From Microbacterium luteolum (GTDB lineage: Bacteria; Actinomycetota; Actinomycetes; Actinomycetales; Microbacteriaceae), in NCBI RefSeq assembly GCF_039533965.1, contig NZ_BAAAUN010000001.1, positions 2,950,950 to 3,014,949 on the forward strand: a DNA stretch of 64,000 bases. Reading direction: 5' to 3'. Every line of letters starts with the position of its first letter. Positions within the stretch are counted from its first letter, which is position 1. The position numbers and the translations under genes are program-made. Below, one piece after another: positions 25,488-34,969 of this stretch. A model generated the notes under the pieces. That model searched no databases. It was not told the DNA's origin and saw only the letters and a program-made list of their open reading frames with translations.

Positions 25488-26000
25488 ATGACCAGTACCG
25501 CTATGCCCGAAACCGGCCTTCGATCGACTCCGGCCGAGTATCTCGCCCGCGCCGTCGCCATCGCGACCGACAACGTCCGCAACCAGGGCGGCCCGTTCGG
25601 CGCCATCGTCGTCACGGCCGACGGCCGCGTCTTCGAGGGCGTGAACCGCGTCACCGCGAACCTCGATCCCTCGGCGCACGCCGAGGTCACGGCGATCCGC
25701 GCCGCCTGTCAGGGGCTCGGCACCTTCGACCTCACCGGCGCCGTGCTCTACAGCAGCTGCGAGCCGTGCCCGATGTGCCTCGCCACATCGCTGTGGGCGC
25801 GCGTCGATCGCGTGTACTTCGCCGCCGATCGGAACGACGCCGCCGACGCCGGATTCGACGACGCCGTGTTCTACCGCTACTTCGAAGGCGGTGAAGAGGA
25901 CAGGGCGATCATGCCGGTCGCGCAGGAGCCCCTTCCGCCCACCGCGCGCATCGCTCCGTTCACGGAGTGGAGCACCACGTCCACCCGAGTCGACTACTGA
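25488..26000 (+). CDS. guaD: Guanine deaminase, cytidine-deaminase-fold type
   Basis: A 170-residue zinc deaminase. The zinc and catalytic motif is SAHAEVTAI with CEPCPMC. The DRNDAADAGFDDAVFYRYF segment matches Bacillus-type GuaD rather than tRNA adenosine deaminase. The enzyme converts guanine to xanthine. It is the first gene of an operon that continues with a purine permease and xanthine dehydrogenase, so the operon takes guanine in, deaminates it and oxidises it to urate. The ATG at 25488 is preceded by AAGGA. Assignment as guanine deaminase rests on motif and context. Confidence 0.9.
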   Translation: MTSTAMPETGLRSTPAEYLARAVAIATDNVRNQGGPFGAIVVTADGRVFEGVNRVTANLDPSAHAEVTAIRAACQGLGTFDLTGAVLYSSCEPCPMCLATSLWARVDRVYFAADRNDAADAGFDDAVFYRYFEGGEEDRAIMPVAQEPLPPTARIAPFTEWSTTSTRVDY

Positions 26001-26024
26001 CCCGAACGACGATCGGAGCCGAAG

Positions 26025-27539
26025 ATGTCTTCATCAGTTTTCCTGCCGGACGAGCCCGAGACCGGAGCCACCCCCGCGGCGGTGCACCCTCCGCTGCCCA
26101 CCGGGGCCACCACGACCGTCGACGCCGAACCCCGTAACCGGATCGACCGCTTCTTCGAGATCACCCAGCGCGGGTCGACCTTCGGGCGCGAGATCCGCGG
26201 CGGGATCGTCACGTTCGTGACGATGGCGTACATCGTCATCCTCAACCCCCTCATCCTCGGCGGCGTCGACGACGTCACCGGCGACGCCCTGCAGGCCGCG
26301 CAGATCGGCGCCGCCACGGGCCTGACCGCCGGCGTCATGACGATCCTGTTCGGCCTGATCGCCCGCCTCCCATTCGCGCTCGCCGCGGGTCTCGGCATCA
26401 ACTCGTTCCTCGCCGTCTCGGTCGTCGGTCAGGTGACCTGGCCGGAGGCGATGGGACTCGTCGTGATCAACGGCGTGCTCATCGTGCTCTTCGGGGCCAC
26501 CGGCATCCGAACAGCGATCTTCAATGCGGTGCCCGCACCGCTCAAGGCCGCGATCACGGTCGGCATCGGCCTGTTCATCGCCTTCATCGGCTTCGTCGAC
26601 TCCGGCTTCGTCAACCGCACCCCCGGCGGGCCGCCCGTGCAGCTGGGCGACGGCGGATCGATCACCTCGGTCCCGACGCTGATCTTCCTGCTCGGCCTGC
26701 TCATCATCGGCGTGCTCGTCGCCCGCAAGGTGCCCGGCGGCATCCTGATCGGCATCGTCGCGGCGACCGTCGTGGCGATCATCGCGCAGGCGTTCCTCAA
26801 GCTCGGACCGAGCTTCGAGGATCCGAACGGGTGGCACATGACCATCCCCGAGATCCCGGCCTCGTTCATGACGATCCCCGACTTCGGGCTCATCGGCCAG
26901 TTCGACCTCTTCGGCTCGTTCAGTCGCATCGGCGCCCTGGCGGCCACGATGCTGGTGTTCACCCTCGTGTTCTCCAACTTCTTCGACGCGATGGGCACGA
27001 TGACCGGCCTCGCGAAGAACGCCGGGCTCGCCTACAAGGACGGCACGTTCCCGCGGCTGCGCTCGGCGTTCGTCGTCGAGGGCCTCGGCGCCGTCGCCGG
27101 CGGTGCCACCTCGACCTCGTCGAACACCGTGTTCGTGGACAGCGCCTCCGGCATCGGCGAGGGAGCCCGCACAGGACTCGCCTCCGTCGTGGTCGGCGTG
27201 CTCTTCCTGCTCTCGATGTTCTTCACCCCGCTCACGCTGGTGGTGCCGATCGAGGTGGGGTCTGCCGCGCTCGTCGTGGTCGGCGCGATGATGATGGCCC
27301 AGATCAAGGAGATCAAGTTCACGAACTTCGCCGTGGCGCTCCCCGCCTTCCTCACCATCGTGACGATGCCGCTGACGTACTCGATCGCCAACGGCATCGG
27401 CGTGGGCTTCATCGCCTGGACCCTGGTGAACACGCTCTCCGGGCGTGCGCGCAAGGTGCACTGGCTGATGTGGGTCGTCGCGGTCGGCTTCGCGCTGTAC
27501 TTCGTGCGCGGACCGATCGAGGGGCTGCTCGCCGGGTGA
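26025..27539 (+). CDS. NCS2-type purine permease (AzgA-like)
   Basis: A 504-residue membrane transporter with 12-14 helices. The AzgA-like features are GIVTFVTMAYIVILNPLIL near the N-terminus, LPFALAAGLGINSFLAVSVV, FSNFFDAMGTMTGLAKNAG and GATSTSSNTVFVDSASGIGEGARTG split over two helices. AzgA/GhxP-type proteins are proton symporters for adenine, guanine and hypoxanthine. It lies between guanine deaminase and xanthine dehydrogenase, which supports uptake of guanine or hypoxanthine. The 40 N-terminal residues are a Pro/Thr-rich cytoplasmic tail. Confidence 0.92.
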   Translation: MSSSVFLPDEPETGATPAAVHPPLPTGATTTVDAEPRNRIDRFFEITQRGSTFGREIRGGIVTFVTMAYIVILNPLILGGVDDVTGDALQAAQIGAATGLTAGVMTILFGLIARLPFALAAGLGINSFLAVSVVGQVTWPEAMGLVVINGVLIVLFGATGIRTAIFNAVPAPLKAAITVGIGLFIAFIGFVDSGFVNRTPGGPPVQLGDGGSITSVPTLIFLLGLLIIGVLVARKVPGGILIGIVAATVVAIIAQAFLKLGPSFEDPNGWHMTIPEIPASFMTIPDFGLIGQFDLFGSFSRIGALAATMLVFTLVFSNFFDAMGTMTGLAKNAGLAYKDGTFPRLRSAFVVEGLGAVAGGATSTSSNTVFVDSASGIGEGARTGLASVVVGVLFLLSMFFTPLTLVVPIEVGSAALVVVGAMMMAQIKEIKFTNFAVALPAFLTIVTMPLTYSIANGIGVGFIAWTLVNTLSGRARKVHWLMWVVAVGFALYFVRGPIEGLLAG

Positions 27540-27573
27540 CCGGCGGCAGGAGAGCTGTAGGAGGAGATCGACC

Positions 27574-29061
27574 ATGAGCGACATCGTCGTCAACGTCAAC
27601 GGACAGGTCCGCCCGCTCGACGGAACCGCCGCCCACACGACCGCGCTGGACTGGCTGCGCGACACCGGGCTCTCCGGCAGCAAGGAGGGCTGCGCGGAGG
27701 GGGAGTGCGGGGCATGCGCGATGCTGCTCGCCACTCCGACGCCCGACGGCGGCACGGCCTGGACTCCGGTCAACGCCTGCCTGGTGCCGGTGTACGCGCT
27801 CAACGGTCAGGAGATCGTGACCGCCGAAGGCCTCGGGTCTCCGGACGCCCTGCATCCGGTGCAGGAGAAGCTGGCTGAGGCGGGCGGCTCGCAGTGCGGC
27901 TACTGCACGCCCGGCTTCGCCTGCAGCATGGCGGGGGAGTACTACCGGTCCGAACGCACACCCACCGAGACCACGCCGGCGCAGGCGGGCACCGGGCACG
28001 GCGACGGGATCCCCTCGCACGACGCGGAGCACGGCCCGAACGGGTTCGACCTCCACGCTCTCAGCGGCAACCTCTGCCGCTGCACCGGGTACCGGCCGAT
28101 CCGCGACGCCGCCTACACGCTCGGCGACCCCGAAGCGGACGATCCGCTGCAGCAGCGGCTCGCGGCTCCGGCTCCGGTCGCCGTCCCGACGGATGCCGAG
28201 GTCGACGGGTCGCGCTTCCTCCGCCCGGCATCCCTCGACGAGGCTCTGCGCCTGCTCCGCGACGAGCCGGACGCCCTCCTGGTCGCCGGCTCCACCGACT
28301 GGGGCGTCGAGGTGAACATCCGTGGCCGCCGGGCGCCGCTCGTCATCGCGATCGAGCAGCTCGACGAGCTCCGCACCCTCCATCACACCGATGACGTGCT
28401 CGAGATCGGCGCGGCGCTCCCGCTCTCCGACATCGAGAAGCGCCTCGACGGCGCAGTGCCGCTGCTGGCTCAGCTGCTGCCGCAGTTCGCCTCCCGCCTG
28501 ATCCGCAACCGCGCCACGTTCGGCGGGAACCTCGGCACGGGCTCGCCGATCGGCGACAGCCCGCCCGCGCTCCTCGCGCTGGGCGCCAAGCTCGTCCTGG
28601 CATCCGCCGACGGGGAGCGCGAGGTCGAGCTGTCGGAGTACTTCACGGGCTATCGGCAGACGATCCGGCGTCCGGACGAGCTCATCCGTGCGGTGCGCAT
28701 CCCGCTGCCGCTCGCCCCGGTGACCGCGTTCCACAAGATCGCCAAGCGGCGCTTCGACGACATCTCCAGCGTCGCGATCGCGTTCGCACTCGACATCGAG
28801 GACGGGATCGTGACCGCCGCGAAGATCGGTCTCGGCGGTGTCGCAGCCACCCCGCTCCGCGCCTACGCCGCGGAGGAGGCCCTGATCGGCCGGCCGTGGA
28901 ACGTCGCCACCGTGCGCGCGGCCTCCGAGATCCTCGGAGCCGAGGGCACGCCGATGTCCGACCACCGCGCGAGTGCGGACTACCGCGCGCTCATGCTCAA
29001 CACCGCGCTGCTCAAGCTGTACAGCTCCACGGTCATCAGCTCGAAGGAGGTGTCGGCATGA
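27574..29061 (+). CDS. xdhA: Xanthine dehydrogenase, fused [2Fe-2S]/FAD subunit
   Basis: A 495-residue fusion of the iron-sulfur and FAD domains. The first cluster ligands are C40, C45, C48 and C69 (GCAEGECGAC, then NAC). The second cluster is SQCGYCTPGFAC and LCRCTGYRPI. The FAD-binding domain begins near residue 205, with ALLVAGSTDWGVEV, ATFGGNLGTGSPIGD and KIAKRRFDDISSV. It transfers electrons from the molybdenum site of the next gene's product to FAD. GGAGGAG precedes the ATG, and its stop overlaps the xdhB start (ATGA). Confidence 0.94.
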   Translation: MSDIVVNVNGQVRPLDGTAAHTTALDWLRDTGLSGSKEGCAEGECGACAMLLATPTPDGGTAWTPVNACLVPVYALNGQEIVTAEGLGSPDALHPVQEKLAEAGGSQCGYCTPGFACSMAGEYYRSERTPTETTPAQAGTGHGDGIPSHDAEHGPNGFDLHALSGNLCRCTGYRPIRDAAYTLGDPEADDPLQQRLAAPAPVAVPTDAEVDGSRFLRPASLDEALRLLRDEPDALLVAGSTDWGVEVNIRGRRAPLVIAIEQLDELRTLHHTDDVLEIGAALPLSDIEKRLDGAVPLLAQLLPQFASRLIRNRATFGGNLGTGSPIGDSPPALLALGAKLVLASADGEREVELSEYFTGYRQTIRRPDELIRAVRIPLPLAPVTAFHKIAKRRFDDISSVAIAFALDIEDGIVTAAKIGLGGVAATPLRAYAAEEALIGRPWNVATVRAASEILGAEGTPMSDHRASADYRALMLNTALLKLYSSTVISSKEVSA

Positions 29062-31430
29062 GTGCTCTCGCCGACCGCCCGGCCAACCCCATCGTGGGAC
29101 ACCGCGCCGCCCACGAGAGTGCGGCCCTGCACGTCACCGGTGCGGCCATGTACACCGACGACCTCGCCGCCCACACCGCCGGTGTCCTGACCGCCTGGCC
29201 CGTGCAGTCCACGAACGCCCACGCGAAGGTCACCGTCGACGTCTCCGGTGCCTACGAGGTGCCCGGCGTCGTCCGCGTGCTCACCGCCGACGACGTCCCC
29301 GGCGTCAACGACGCGGGCATCAAGCACGACGAGCCGCTGTTCCCGAGCGAGTCGATGTTCTACGGGCACGCCCTGGTCTGGGTGCTCGGCGAGACGCAGG
29401 AGGCCGCGCGCCTCGGCGCCGAGCGGGTCACGGTCGAGTACGAGCCGCTGCCGTCGCTCATCACCGTGCAGGACGCGATCGACGCCGAGTCGTACCAGGG
29501 CATCGCCCGCACGGTGCAGCGCGGCGACGCGGCATCCGCCCTCTCCTCCGCCGCGCACGTGTTCGAAGGCGTCACGGAGTTCGGCGGGCAGGAGCACTTC
29601 TATCTCGAGACGCATGCCTCGCTCGCGATCCGCGACTCGGAGGGCCAGTACTTCGTGCAGTGCTCGACGCAGCATCCGTCCGAGACGCAGGAGATCATCG
29701 CGCACGTGCTCGGGATCACCTCGAGCGAGGTGACGGTGCAGTCGCTGCGCATGGGAGGAGCGTTCGGCGGCAAGGAGATGCAGCCGCACGGCCTCGCCGC
29801 GATCGCCGCGCTCGGTGCGAAGCTGACCGGCCGCCCCGTACGCCTGCGGCTCAACCGCACGCAGGACATCACGATGACCGGCAAGCGGCATCCGTTCCAC
29901 ATCTCGTGGAAGGTCGGCTTCGACGCCGACGGGATGCTGCAGGGCCTGGATGCCGTGCTCACCTGCGACGGCGGATGGAGCCTGGATCTGTCCGAGCCCG
30001 TGCTCGGCCGCGCCCTGTGCCACCTCGACAACGCCTACTGGATTCCCAACGTGCACGCGTACGGCCGGATCGCGAAGACGAACAAGGCCTCGAACACGGC
30101 CTTCCGCGGCTTCGGCGGCCCGCAGGGCGTGTTCCTGATCGAGGACATCCTCGGTCGCGTCGCCCCGGCGCTCGGGATCGACCCGCTCGAGCTGCGCGAG
30201 AAGAACTTCTATCAGCCCGGTCACCACACCCCCTACGGCCAGCTCGTGAAGGATGCTCCGCGGATGGGCGCGATCTGGAGCGAGCTGCGCGACGAGGCAG
30301 ACGTCGATGCGCGCCGCACCGAGATCGCCGAGTTCAACGCGCGCAGCCCGCACGTCAAGCGCGGGCTCGCGCTTACGCCCATCAAGTTCGGGATCTCGTT
30401 CAACTTCGCGGCCTTCAACCAGGCCGGCGCCCTCGTGCACGTCTACAAGGACGGGTCCGTCCTGATCAACCACGGCGGCACGGAGATGGGCCAGGGCCTG
30501 CACACCAAGATGATGCAGGTCGCCGCCACGGCGCTCGGGCTCGAGCTGCACCAGGTGCGCCTGGCGCCGACCCGCACCGACAAGGTGCCCAACACCTCCG
30601 CCACGGCGGCCTCCTCCGGCACCGACCTCAACGGCGGCGCGGTGAAGAACGCGTGCGAGCAGATCCGCGGCCGGATGGCCGACGTCGCCGGTCGCCTGCT
30701 GAACGCCGATGCGCGCGACGTCGTCTTCGAAGGCGGGTACGTGACGGCCTTCGGCAACGCCGCGCAGCGGCTCACCTTCGCCGAGGTGGCGAACGCCGCG
30801 TACCTCCAGCGCGTGCAGCTGTTCGCCGCGGGGTATTACCGCACCGAGGGTCTGCACTGGAACCCGGAGATCATGCAGGGGTCTCCCTTCAAGTACTTCT
30901 CCTACGGCGCGGCCGCTACCGAGGTCGAGGTTGACGAGTTCACCGGGCTCTACAGCGTGCGCCGCGTCGACATCATCCACGACGTCGGCGACTCACTCTC
31001 TCCCATGCTCGACATCGGGCAGATCGAGGGGGCCTATGTGCAGGGCGTCGGCTGGCTGACGCTGGAGGAGCTGCGCTGGGACGACAGCGACGGCCCGAAC
31101 CGCGGGCGGCTGCAGACCCAGTCGGCATCCACCTACAAGCTGCCCAGCTTCTCGGAGATGCCGGAGCAGTTCCACGTGCGACTCTTCGAGAACGCCCGCG
31201 AGGACGGCGCCGTGTACGGCTCGAAGGCCGTCGGCGAGCCCCCGTTCATGCTGGCGTTCAGCGCGCGGGAGGCGATCCGTCAGGCCGTCGGTGAATTCGG
31301 GCCCGAGGGGCACATGGTCGAGCTGGGCTCTCCCGCGACGCCGGAGGCGGTCTTCTGGGCCCTGCGCCGTGCGCAGCAGGCGGCGGATGCCGTCGCGGCA
31401 CCCGAACCGGAACTCCTGGCCACCCGCTGA
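29058..31430 (+). CDS. xdhB: Xanthine dehydrogenase, molybdopterin-binding subunit
   Basis: A 790-residue molybdoenzyme subunit. The molybdopterin regions are seen as RMGGAFGGKEMQ, NTAFRGFGGPQG, GGTEMGQGLHTKM and TAASSGTDLNGGAV, and the catalytic glutamate in KAVGEPPFMLAFSAREAI. It oxidises hypoxanthine and xanthine to urate. Length and motif order are normal for the bacterial two-subunit form. It is coupled to xdhA by ATGA, and XdhC follows. If oxygen is the final acceptor, the operon would also produce hydrogen peroxide. Confidence 0.95.
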   Translation: MSALADRPANPIVGHRAAHESAALHVTGAAMYTDDLAAHTAGVLTAWPVQSTNAHAKVTVDVSGAYEVPGVVRVLTADDVPGVNDAGIKHDEPLFPSESMFYGHALVWVLGETQEAARLGAERVTVEYEPLPSLITVQDAIDAESYQGIARTVQRGDAASALSSAAHVFEGVTEFGGQEHFYLETHASLAIRDSEGQYFVQCSTQHPSETQEIIAHVLGITSSEVTVQSLRMGGAFGGKEMQPHGLAAIAALGAKLTGRPVRLRLNRTQDITMTGKRHPFHISWKVGFDADGMLQGLDAVLTCDGGWSLDLSEPVLGRALCHLDNAYWIPNVHAYGRIAKTNKASNTAFRGFGGPQGVFLIEDILGRVAPALGIDPLELREKNFYQPGHHTPYGQLVKDAPRMGAIWSELRDEADVDARRTEIAEFNARSPHVKRGLALTPIKFGISFNFAAFNQAGALVHVYKDGSVLINHGGTEMGQGLHTKMMQVAATALGLELHQVRLAPTRTDKVPNTSATAASSGTDLNGGAVKNACEQIRGRMADVAGRLLNADARDVVFEGGYVTAFGNAAQRLTFAEVANAAYLQRVQLFAAGYYRTEGLHWNPEIMQGSPFKYFSYGAAATEVEVDEFTGLYSVRRVDIIHDVGDSLSPMLDIGQIEGAYVQGVGWLTLEELRWDDSDGPNRGRLQTQSASTYKLPSFSEMPEQFHVRLFENAREDGAVYGSKAVGEPPFMLAFSAREAIRQAVGEFGPEGHMVELGSPATPEAVFWALRRAQQAADAVAAPEPELLATR

Positions 31431-31442
31431 GCGGGACCCGAC

Positions 31443-32282
31443 ATGGACTGGGTCGATGCACTGCAGGCGCTGCGCTCGACGCGCACGCCCGCGGTGATCG
31501 TGACGCTCGCCCTGGTGCGCGGTCATGCGCCGCGCAACGGCGGGGCGAAGATGGTCGTGTCGCCCGATGCCGTGTTCGGAACGGTCGGCGGCGGCAACCT
31601 CGAGGCCACGGCGATCGAACGCGCCAGGGGGATGCTCCGAGCGGGCACGGCGGAGCCGGAGCTGCTGGTGCTTACGCTCAGCGACAAGGCCGTCACCGAG
31701 TACGGCGTGCAGTGCTGCGGAGGAGAGGTCACGATCATGCTCGAACCGGTGCGCGTCACGCCCAGCATCGCGATCTTCGGCATGGGCCATGTGGGGCTGG
31801 AGCTGGCCCGCATCCTCGCGAGGCACGAGGTCGAGCTGCACCTGGTCGACTCGCGTCCGGAGATGCTCGCCGAGGAGCGGATCGGCACCCCCGGCGTTTC
31901 CGGTGTTTTCGCCGACAGCGTCGCACGGATCCAGGCGACCCTCGCACCCGTGCCCGAAGCCGTGCTGGCCGGCCTTCCGGCCGGCTCCCACGTCCTGGTG
32001 ATGACGCACGACCATGTCGAGGATCTCGCGGTCGTCGACATGTCTTTGCGCACTCCCGATCTCGCTTCGATCGGTTTGATCGGGTCGGCGTCGAAGTGGT
32101 CCCGGTTCCGCAAGAAGCTCACCGAGCTCGGCCAGACCGAGAGCGACCTGGCGCGGGTCGTGACGCCGATCGGCATCCCCGAGGTCGCGGGCAAGCAGCC
32201 CGCCGTGATCGCCGTCAGCGTCGCGGCCCGGCTGCTGCAGCTGATCGAGGAGGCGGCGACCGAGGAGGGTGCGGGTTCCTGA
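31443..32282 (+). CDS. xdhC: Xanthine dehydrogenase accessory protein XdhC
   Basis: A 279-residue chaperone that inserts sulfurated molybdenum cofactor into XdhB. Seen are the N-terminal VRGHAPRNGGAKMVV, VFGTVGGGNLEATAIERA with the family's Cys-rich YGVQCCGGEV, then a Rossmann-like C-terminal half (IFGMGHVGLELARIL, MTHDHVEDLAV, IGLIGSASKWSRF). It starts 12 bp after xdhB and is the last gene of the operon. Confidence 0.94.
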   Translation: MDWVDALQALRSTRTPAVIVTLALVRGHAPRNGGAKMVVSPDAVFGTVGGGNLEATAIERARGMLRAGTAEPELLVLTLSDKAVTEYGVQCCGGEVTIMLEPVRVTPSIAIFGMGHVGLELARILARHEVELHLVDSRPEMLAEERIGTPGVSGVFADSVARIQATLAPVPEAVLAGLPAGSHVLVMTHDHVEDLAVVDMSLRTPDLASIGLIGSASKWSRFRKKLTELGQTESDLARVVTPIGIPEVAGKQPAVIAVSVAARLLQLIEEAATEEGAGS

Positions 32283-32347
32283 AGTCGGACGTGTACCGTC
32301 GCCTGGCGGCTGGCGCCTCGGACGCCGTGGCGTGCATAGTAAAGATC

Positions 32348-32812
32348 GTGAGTGACTTGCACATACGAAGGGCACAGTCCGAGGAGCACGAAGAGATTTC
32401 AGCGTTGGCTCTCCGCTCGAAGGGGTACTGGGGGTATTCAGCCGAGTTTCTCGAAGCATGCCGAGCTGAGCTGACCTTCGATGCGACGACCTGTGGGTCA
32501 GGACTGATGTGGGTCGTGGCGCAAGACGATACGGTTCTTGGCTTCAGCCTCCTGAGGGGTGAGTCGAACGACGGCGAACTGTCGGCGTTGTTCGTTGATC
32601 CGTCCGCGATCGGCACCGGCTGCGGTCGAATGCTGCTTGAGCACACACTGCACGCTGCGCGGGCCGCAGGGTTCACGCACCTGGAACTCGACGCGGATCC
32701 AGGTGCGGAATCGTTCTATCTGCGCTTTGGGGCTCGACGGATCGGCACCTCGCCTAGTGGTTCCATTCCGGGCCGCGAGCTTCCCCGACTAGCAATCGCC
32801 CTCGCCGAATAG
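32348..32812 (+). CDS. GNAT-family N-acetyltransferase
   Basis: A 154-residue acetyltransferase. GNAT landmarks are the N-terminal IRRAQSEEHEEISALALRS, WVVAQDDTVLGFSLL, and the acetyl-CoA loop LFVDPSAIGTGCGRMLLEH, ending with LELDADPGAESFYLRFGARR. The start is GTG at 32348; no ribosome site is seen. Its more relaxed base composition and position just before the retron segment mark the start of accessory DNA. The substrate is unknown. Confidence 0.85.
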   Translation: MSDLHIRRAQSEEHEEISALALRSKGYWGYSAEFLEACRAELTFDATTCGSGLMWVVAQDDTVLGFSLLRGESNDGELSALFVDPSAIGTGCGRMLLEHTLHAARAAGFTHLELDADPGAESFYLRFGARRIGTSPSGSIPGRELPRLAIALAE

Positions 32813-32860
32813 CTGGGAGCCGTGGTCGGAGTAGCGGTCGAACGTTTCTCCGCGGCCCGG

Positions 32861-32968
32861 AAACGATCGCTTTCGGCTCGGTGCCACTCGGTTCCCCGGG
32901 GCGGTCGCCGCTAATGGGAGCCGGAACTTGGTTCTGGCAGAGGCTTTCGGCTGGTGTCGCGACCGCAC
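32861..32968. repeat. Left copy of degenerate direct repeat flanking retron segment
   Basis: Contains AAACGATCG (32861-32869) and a 46-bp block (32923-32968). That block matches 36688-36733 at 31 of 46 positions, in the same orientation and at similar spacing from AAACGATCG (62 versus 57 bp). It may mark old borders of the inserted segment. Confidence 0.4.
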
Positions 32969-33025
32969 GTACTAGCGATCGAGCTGAGGAGGGCGCATTG
33001 CAAGCAACTAGGTCCCTCCGGTGCG

Positions 33026-33544
33026 TTACCCTCCGACGAACCCCGTCGTGACGACCGTGAACCCCGCGGCTTCGCACCCTGCTAAGAGTTCAGCCCCGGG
33101 GGCGCCCTCTTCTGCGGAGAGGAGAATGTCGCTGGGCGTCAGGAGCGACTGCGGGTCGGTGGCAGCGTCCTGCACGACGGCGAGGGCGTCGGCGACCCGA
33201 CCGTCGTCAGCGGCAGGGATGTTGTGGAGAATCCGAAGAGCAAGGGCCGCCCACTGGTCCAGTTCGTCTTGTCCCATGCGTTCGCTGTAGAACGCGGATT
33301 GGACGTTGTGCAGGATGGTCTGCACGTCGCCCACTCCTGCACAAGTTCTTTCATCATCGGCTGCGGTTGACTCCGCCGTCGCCCCGCTTGTCGGGGTTTC
33401 TGTTGCCGTTACGGGCTGTTCAGTTGAGCCACTGTTGCTCACCTCGCCGGATGCACTGCAACCGGTCGCACTTGCGAGGATGAAGGCGCTAGCGAGGATC
33501 ACGGCAAACCGACGTGAACGGTGACCAGGTCGAGAGTGCGTCAT
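33026..33544 (-). CDS. Hypothetical lipoprotein
   Basis: A 172-residue secreted lipoprotein: RRFAVILASAFILASATGC gives a signal peptide with lipobox SATGC. A Ser/Thr-rich linker of about 40 residues follows, then a small domain (CAGVGDVQTILHNVQSAFYS, LDQWAALALRILHNI) with two further cysteines. No family is recognised. It has no close operon partner and lies between the degenerate repeats that flank the retron segment. Confidence 0.7.
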   Translation of the reverse strand: MTHSRPGHRSRRFAVILASAFILASATGCSASGEVSNSGSTEQPVTATETPTSGATAESTAADDERTCAGVGDVQTILHNVQSAFYSERMGQDELDQWAALALRILHNIPAADDGRVADALAVVQDAATDPQSLLTPSDILLSAEEGAPGAELLAGCEAAGFTVVTTGFVGG

Positions 33545-33681
33545 GGCGTGAGCCTACTTGTCGAACCGGTCGTCGGTGATGGCGGCGATGGAACGTGCCC
33601 TGCGCGCCGGACCCTGACGTACCTTTCGACTATTCGGGAGGACGCCTCCACGCAGCCGTGTAAGCGACGCCGTGGAGCGGG

Positions 33682-34056
33682 CTAAGCGCGGTTCCACTCC
33701 GGAGGCGGGTACTCGCTGAGGGGAGGCGGCGTAGCGAGCACTGCGAACAGCGTGCCTAGCACGAGGACCGTGCTCAGTCCCACGACGATCCATACCGTGG
33801 CACGCCGCGCGCGCGTCGGGCGGCCGCCGCGCAGTCCCACAAGCACGGCAGGGAACAGCAGCACGAGCCAGACCACAAGCGCGATGATGCCCATCCCGAT
33901 ACCGATCGCCCGCTCGCTATCATCCGAATCGGAGTACTCGATGACTGTGACGCCTGGACCCGCCAAGCTGAGGCCGGCTAGGCCCAGCATGAGATTGCCG
34001 AAAAGTCCGATAAGAGTGGCTGCGGTGGCCAGGGAGACACTTCCGACGATCCGCAC
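33682..34056 (-). CDS. Small membrane protein, 124 residues
   Basis: A three-helix membrane protein: LATAATLIGLFGNLMLGLAG, GMGIIALVVWLVLLFPAVLV and VWIVVGLSTVLVLGTLFAVL. A charged loop EYSDSDDSERA lies between the first two and a Pro-rich tail ends the protein. The start is GTG at 34056 with a weak GGGG upstream. No family is recognised. Some retrons carry small membrane effectors, but this gene is separated from the reverse transcriptase by an oppositely oriented gene, so no link is claimed. Confidence 0.6.
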   Translation of the reverse strand: MRIVGSVSLATAATLIGLFGNLMLGLAGLSLAGPGVTVIEYSDSDDSERAIGIGMGIIALVVWLVLLFPAVLVGLRGGRPTRARRATVWIVVGLSTVLVLGTLFAVLATPPPLSEYPPPEWNRA

Positions 34057-34239
34057 GGCCCCATATTGGCACGCGACAGCGCGTCAGCCCAACGCCCAGC
34101 CATCCACCGTCCGAAACGTCCGGCCACGGCTTTCATAGCCAGAGTGTGATGCGCCGCCGCGACGTAAACTGGGCGCCACTTTGTAGGATGCCATGACGAC
34201 GGTTCCGGTCGTTGTGTGGTGTCGGCATGGCGGTACTGC

Positions 34240-34266
34240 CAAAAACGATCGTTTGCGGCAGGCCAT
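34240..34266. repeat. Left 27-bp inverted repeat bracketing phosphatase and retron
   Basis: The 27 bp here, containing AACGATCGTTTGCGGCAGG, recur in inverted orientation at 36619-36645 with one mismatch. The copies enclose the histidine phosphatase, the reverse transcriptase and its RNA. AACGATCGTT is itself a palindrome. Confidence 0.7.
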
Positions 34267-34322
34267 GCGAACACCGAGTGGAGGGGCAAACTGATGCGCA
34301 GTGGCGTGCTTAGATCGCGGAT

Positions 34323-34946
34323 GTGAAAGAACTCTTCGTCGTGACTCATCCCGAAGCAACCCATCACGTGGAACATCGCGTCGGAGGATGGTTCGACTCG
34401 GAACTGACGGAGCGCGGAGTCGAACAGGCTCAACGAATTGCATCGGCCCTTGCAACGAGCGTGCAGCCGGACCCAGCGCTCTATAGCTCCGACCTTCGCC
34501 GGACCGCCCAAACCGCGGCTGCTATCGGGGAGCAACTAGATCTTCAGCCGATATGGCTGGCCGAGCTACGCGAGAAGTCTTACGGCGCCGGCGAGGGCAA
34601 GCCCGTTGCCTGGTTCCGTGAGAGATTCGTGCCGCCACCGCTGGACGGCGAACGAATGGACCATGACGAAGGTCTCGAAGGAGCCGAAACGAAACTTCAA
34701 TGGGCGCGTCGCGTTTACGCAGGCATGGAGAGGATCCTGTCCGACTCCCCTCGACAGAAGATCATCGTCACCCACGGAGGATCCGCGACCCTGGTCATCG
34801 CTCGCTGGATCGGCATGCCGCTCGATGCTCTCACCCACGCGAGTTTCACGGTGGACTCCGGCAGCATCACCCGACTGGTTGAAGACGACTACTTCCACAA
34901 CCGCACGGTCGCTCACCTGAACGACACCGCCCACCTCGGCTCATGA
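34323..34946 (+). CDS. Histidine phosphatase family protein (phosphoglycerate-mutase-like)
   Basis: A 207-residue protein of the histidine phosphatase fold. The first catalytic motif is unusual: FVVTHPEATHH in place of the common RHGE. LTERGVEQAQRIA, SSDLRRTAQTAAAIG (second conserved Arg) and the second His in VTHGGSATLVIA are as expected. GTG at 34323 is the start (the ATG two bases earlier reads straight into TGA). The gene converges on the retron reverse transcriptase with a 23-bp gap and is inside the 27-bp inverted repeats. Substrate unknown. Confidence 0.85.
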   Translation: MKELFVVTHPEATHHVEHRVGGWFDSELTERGVEQAQRIASALATSVQPDPALYSSDLRRTAQTAAAIGEQLDLQPIWLAELREKSYGAGEGKPVAWFRERFVPPPLDGERMDHDEGLEGAETKLQWARRVYAGMERILSDSPRQKIIVTHGGSATLVIARWIGMPLDALTHASFTVDSGSITRLVEDDYFHNRTVAHLNDTAHLGS

Positions 34947-34969
34947 GTTCGTGCCCGATCGCAGCGCGG

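Noticed and set aside
25488..26000. tRNA adenosine deaminase TadA instead of guanine deaminase
   Set aside because: The DAADAGFDD-type C-terminal block and operon with permease and xanthine dehydrogenase fit GuaD; TadA-type residues are absent.
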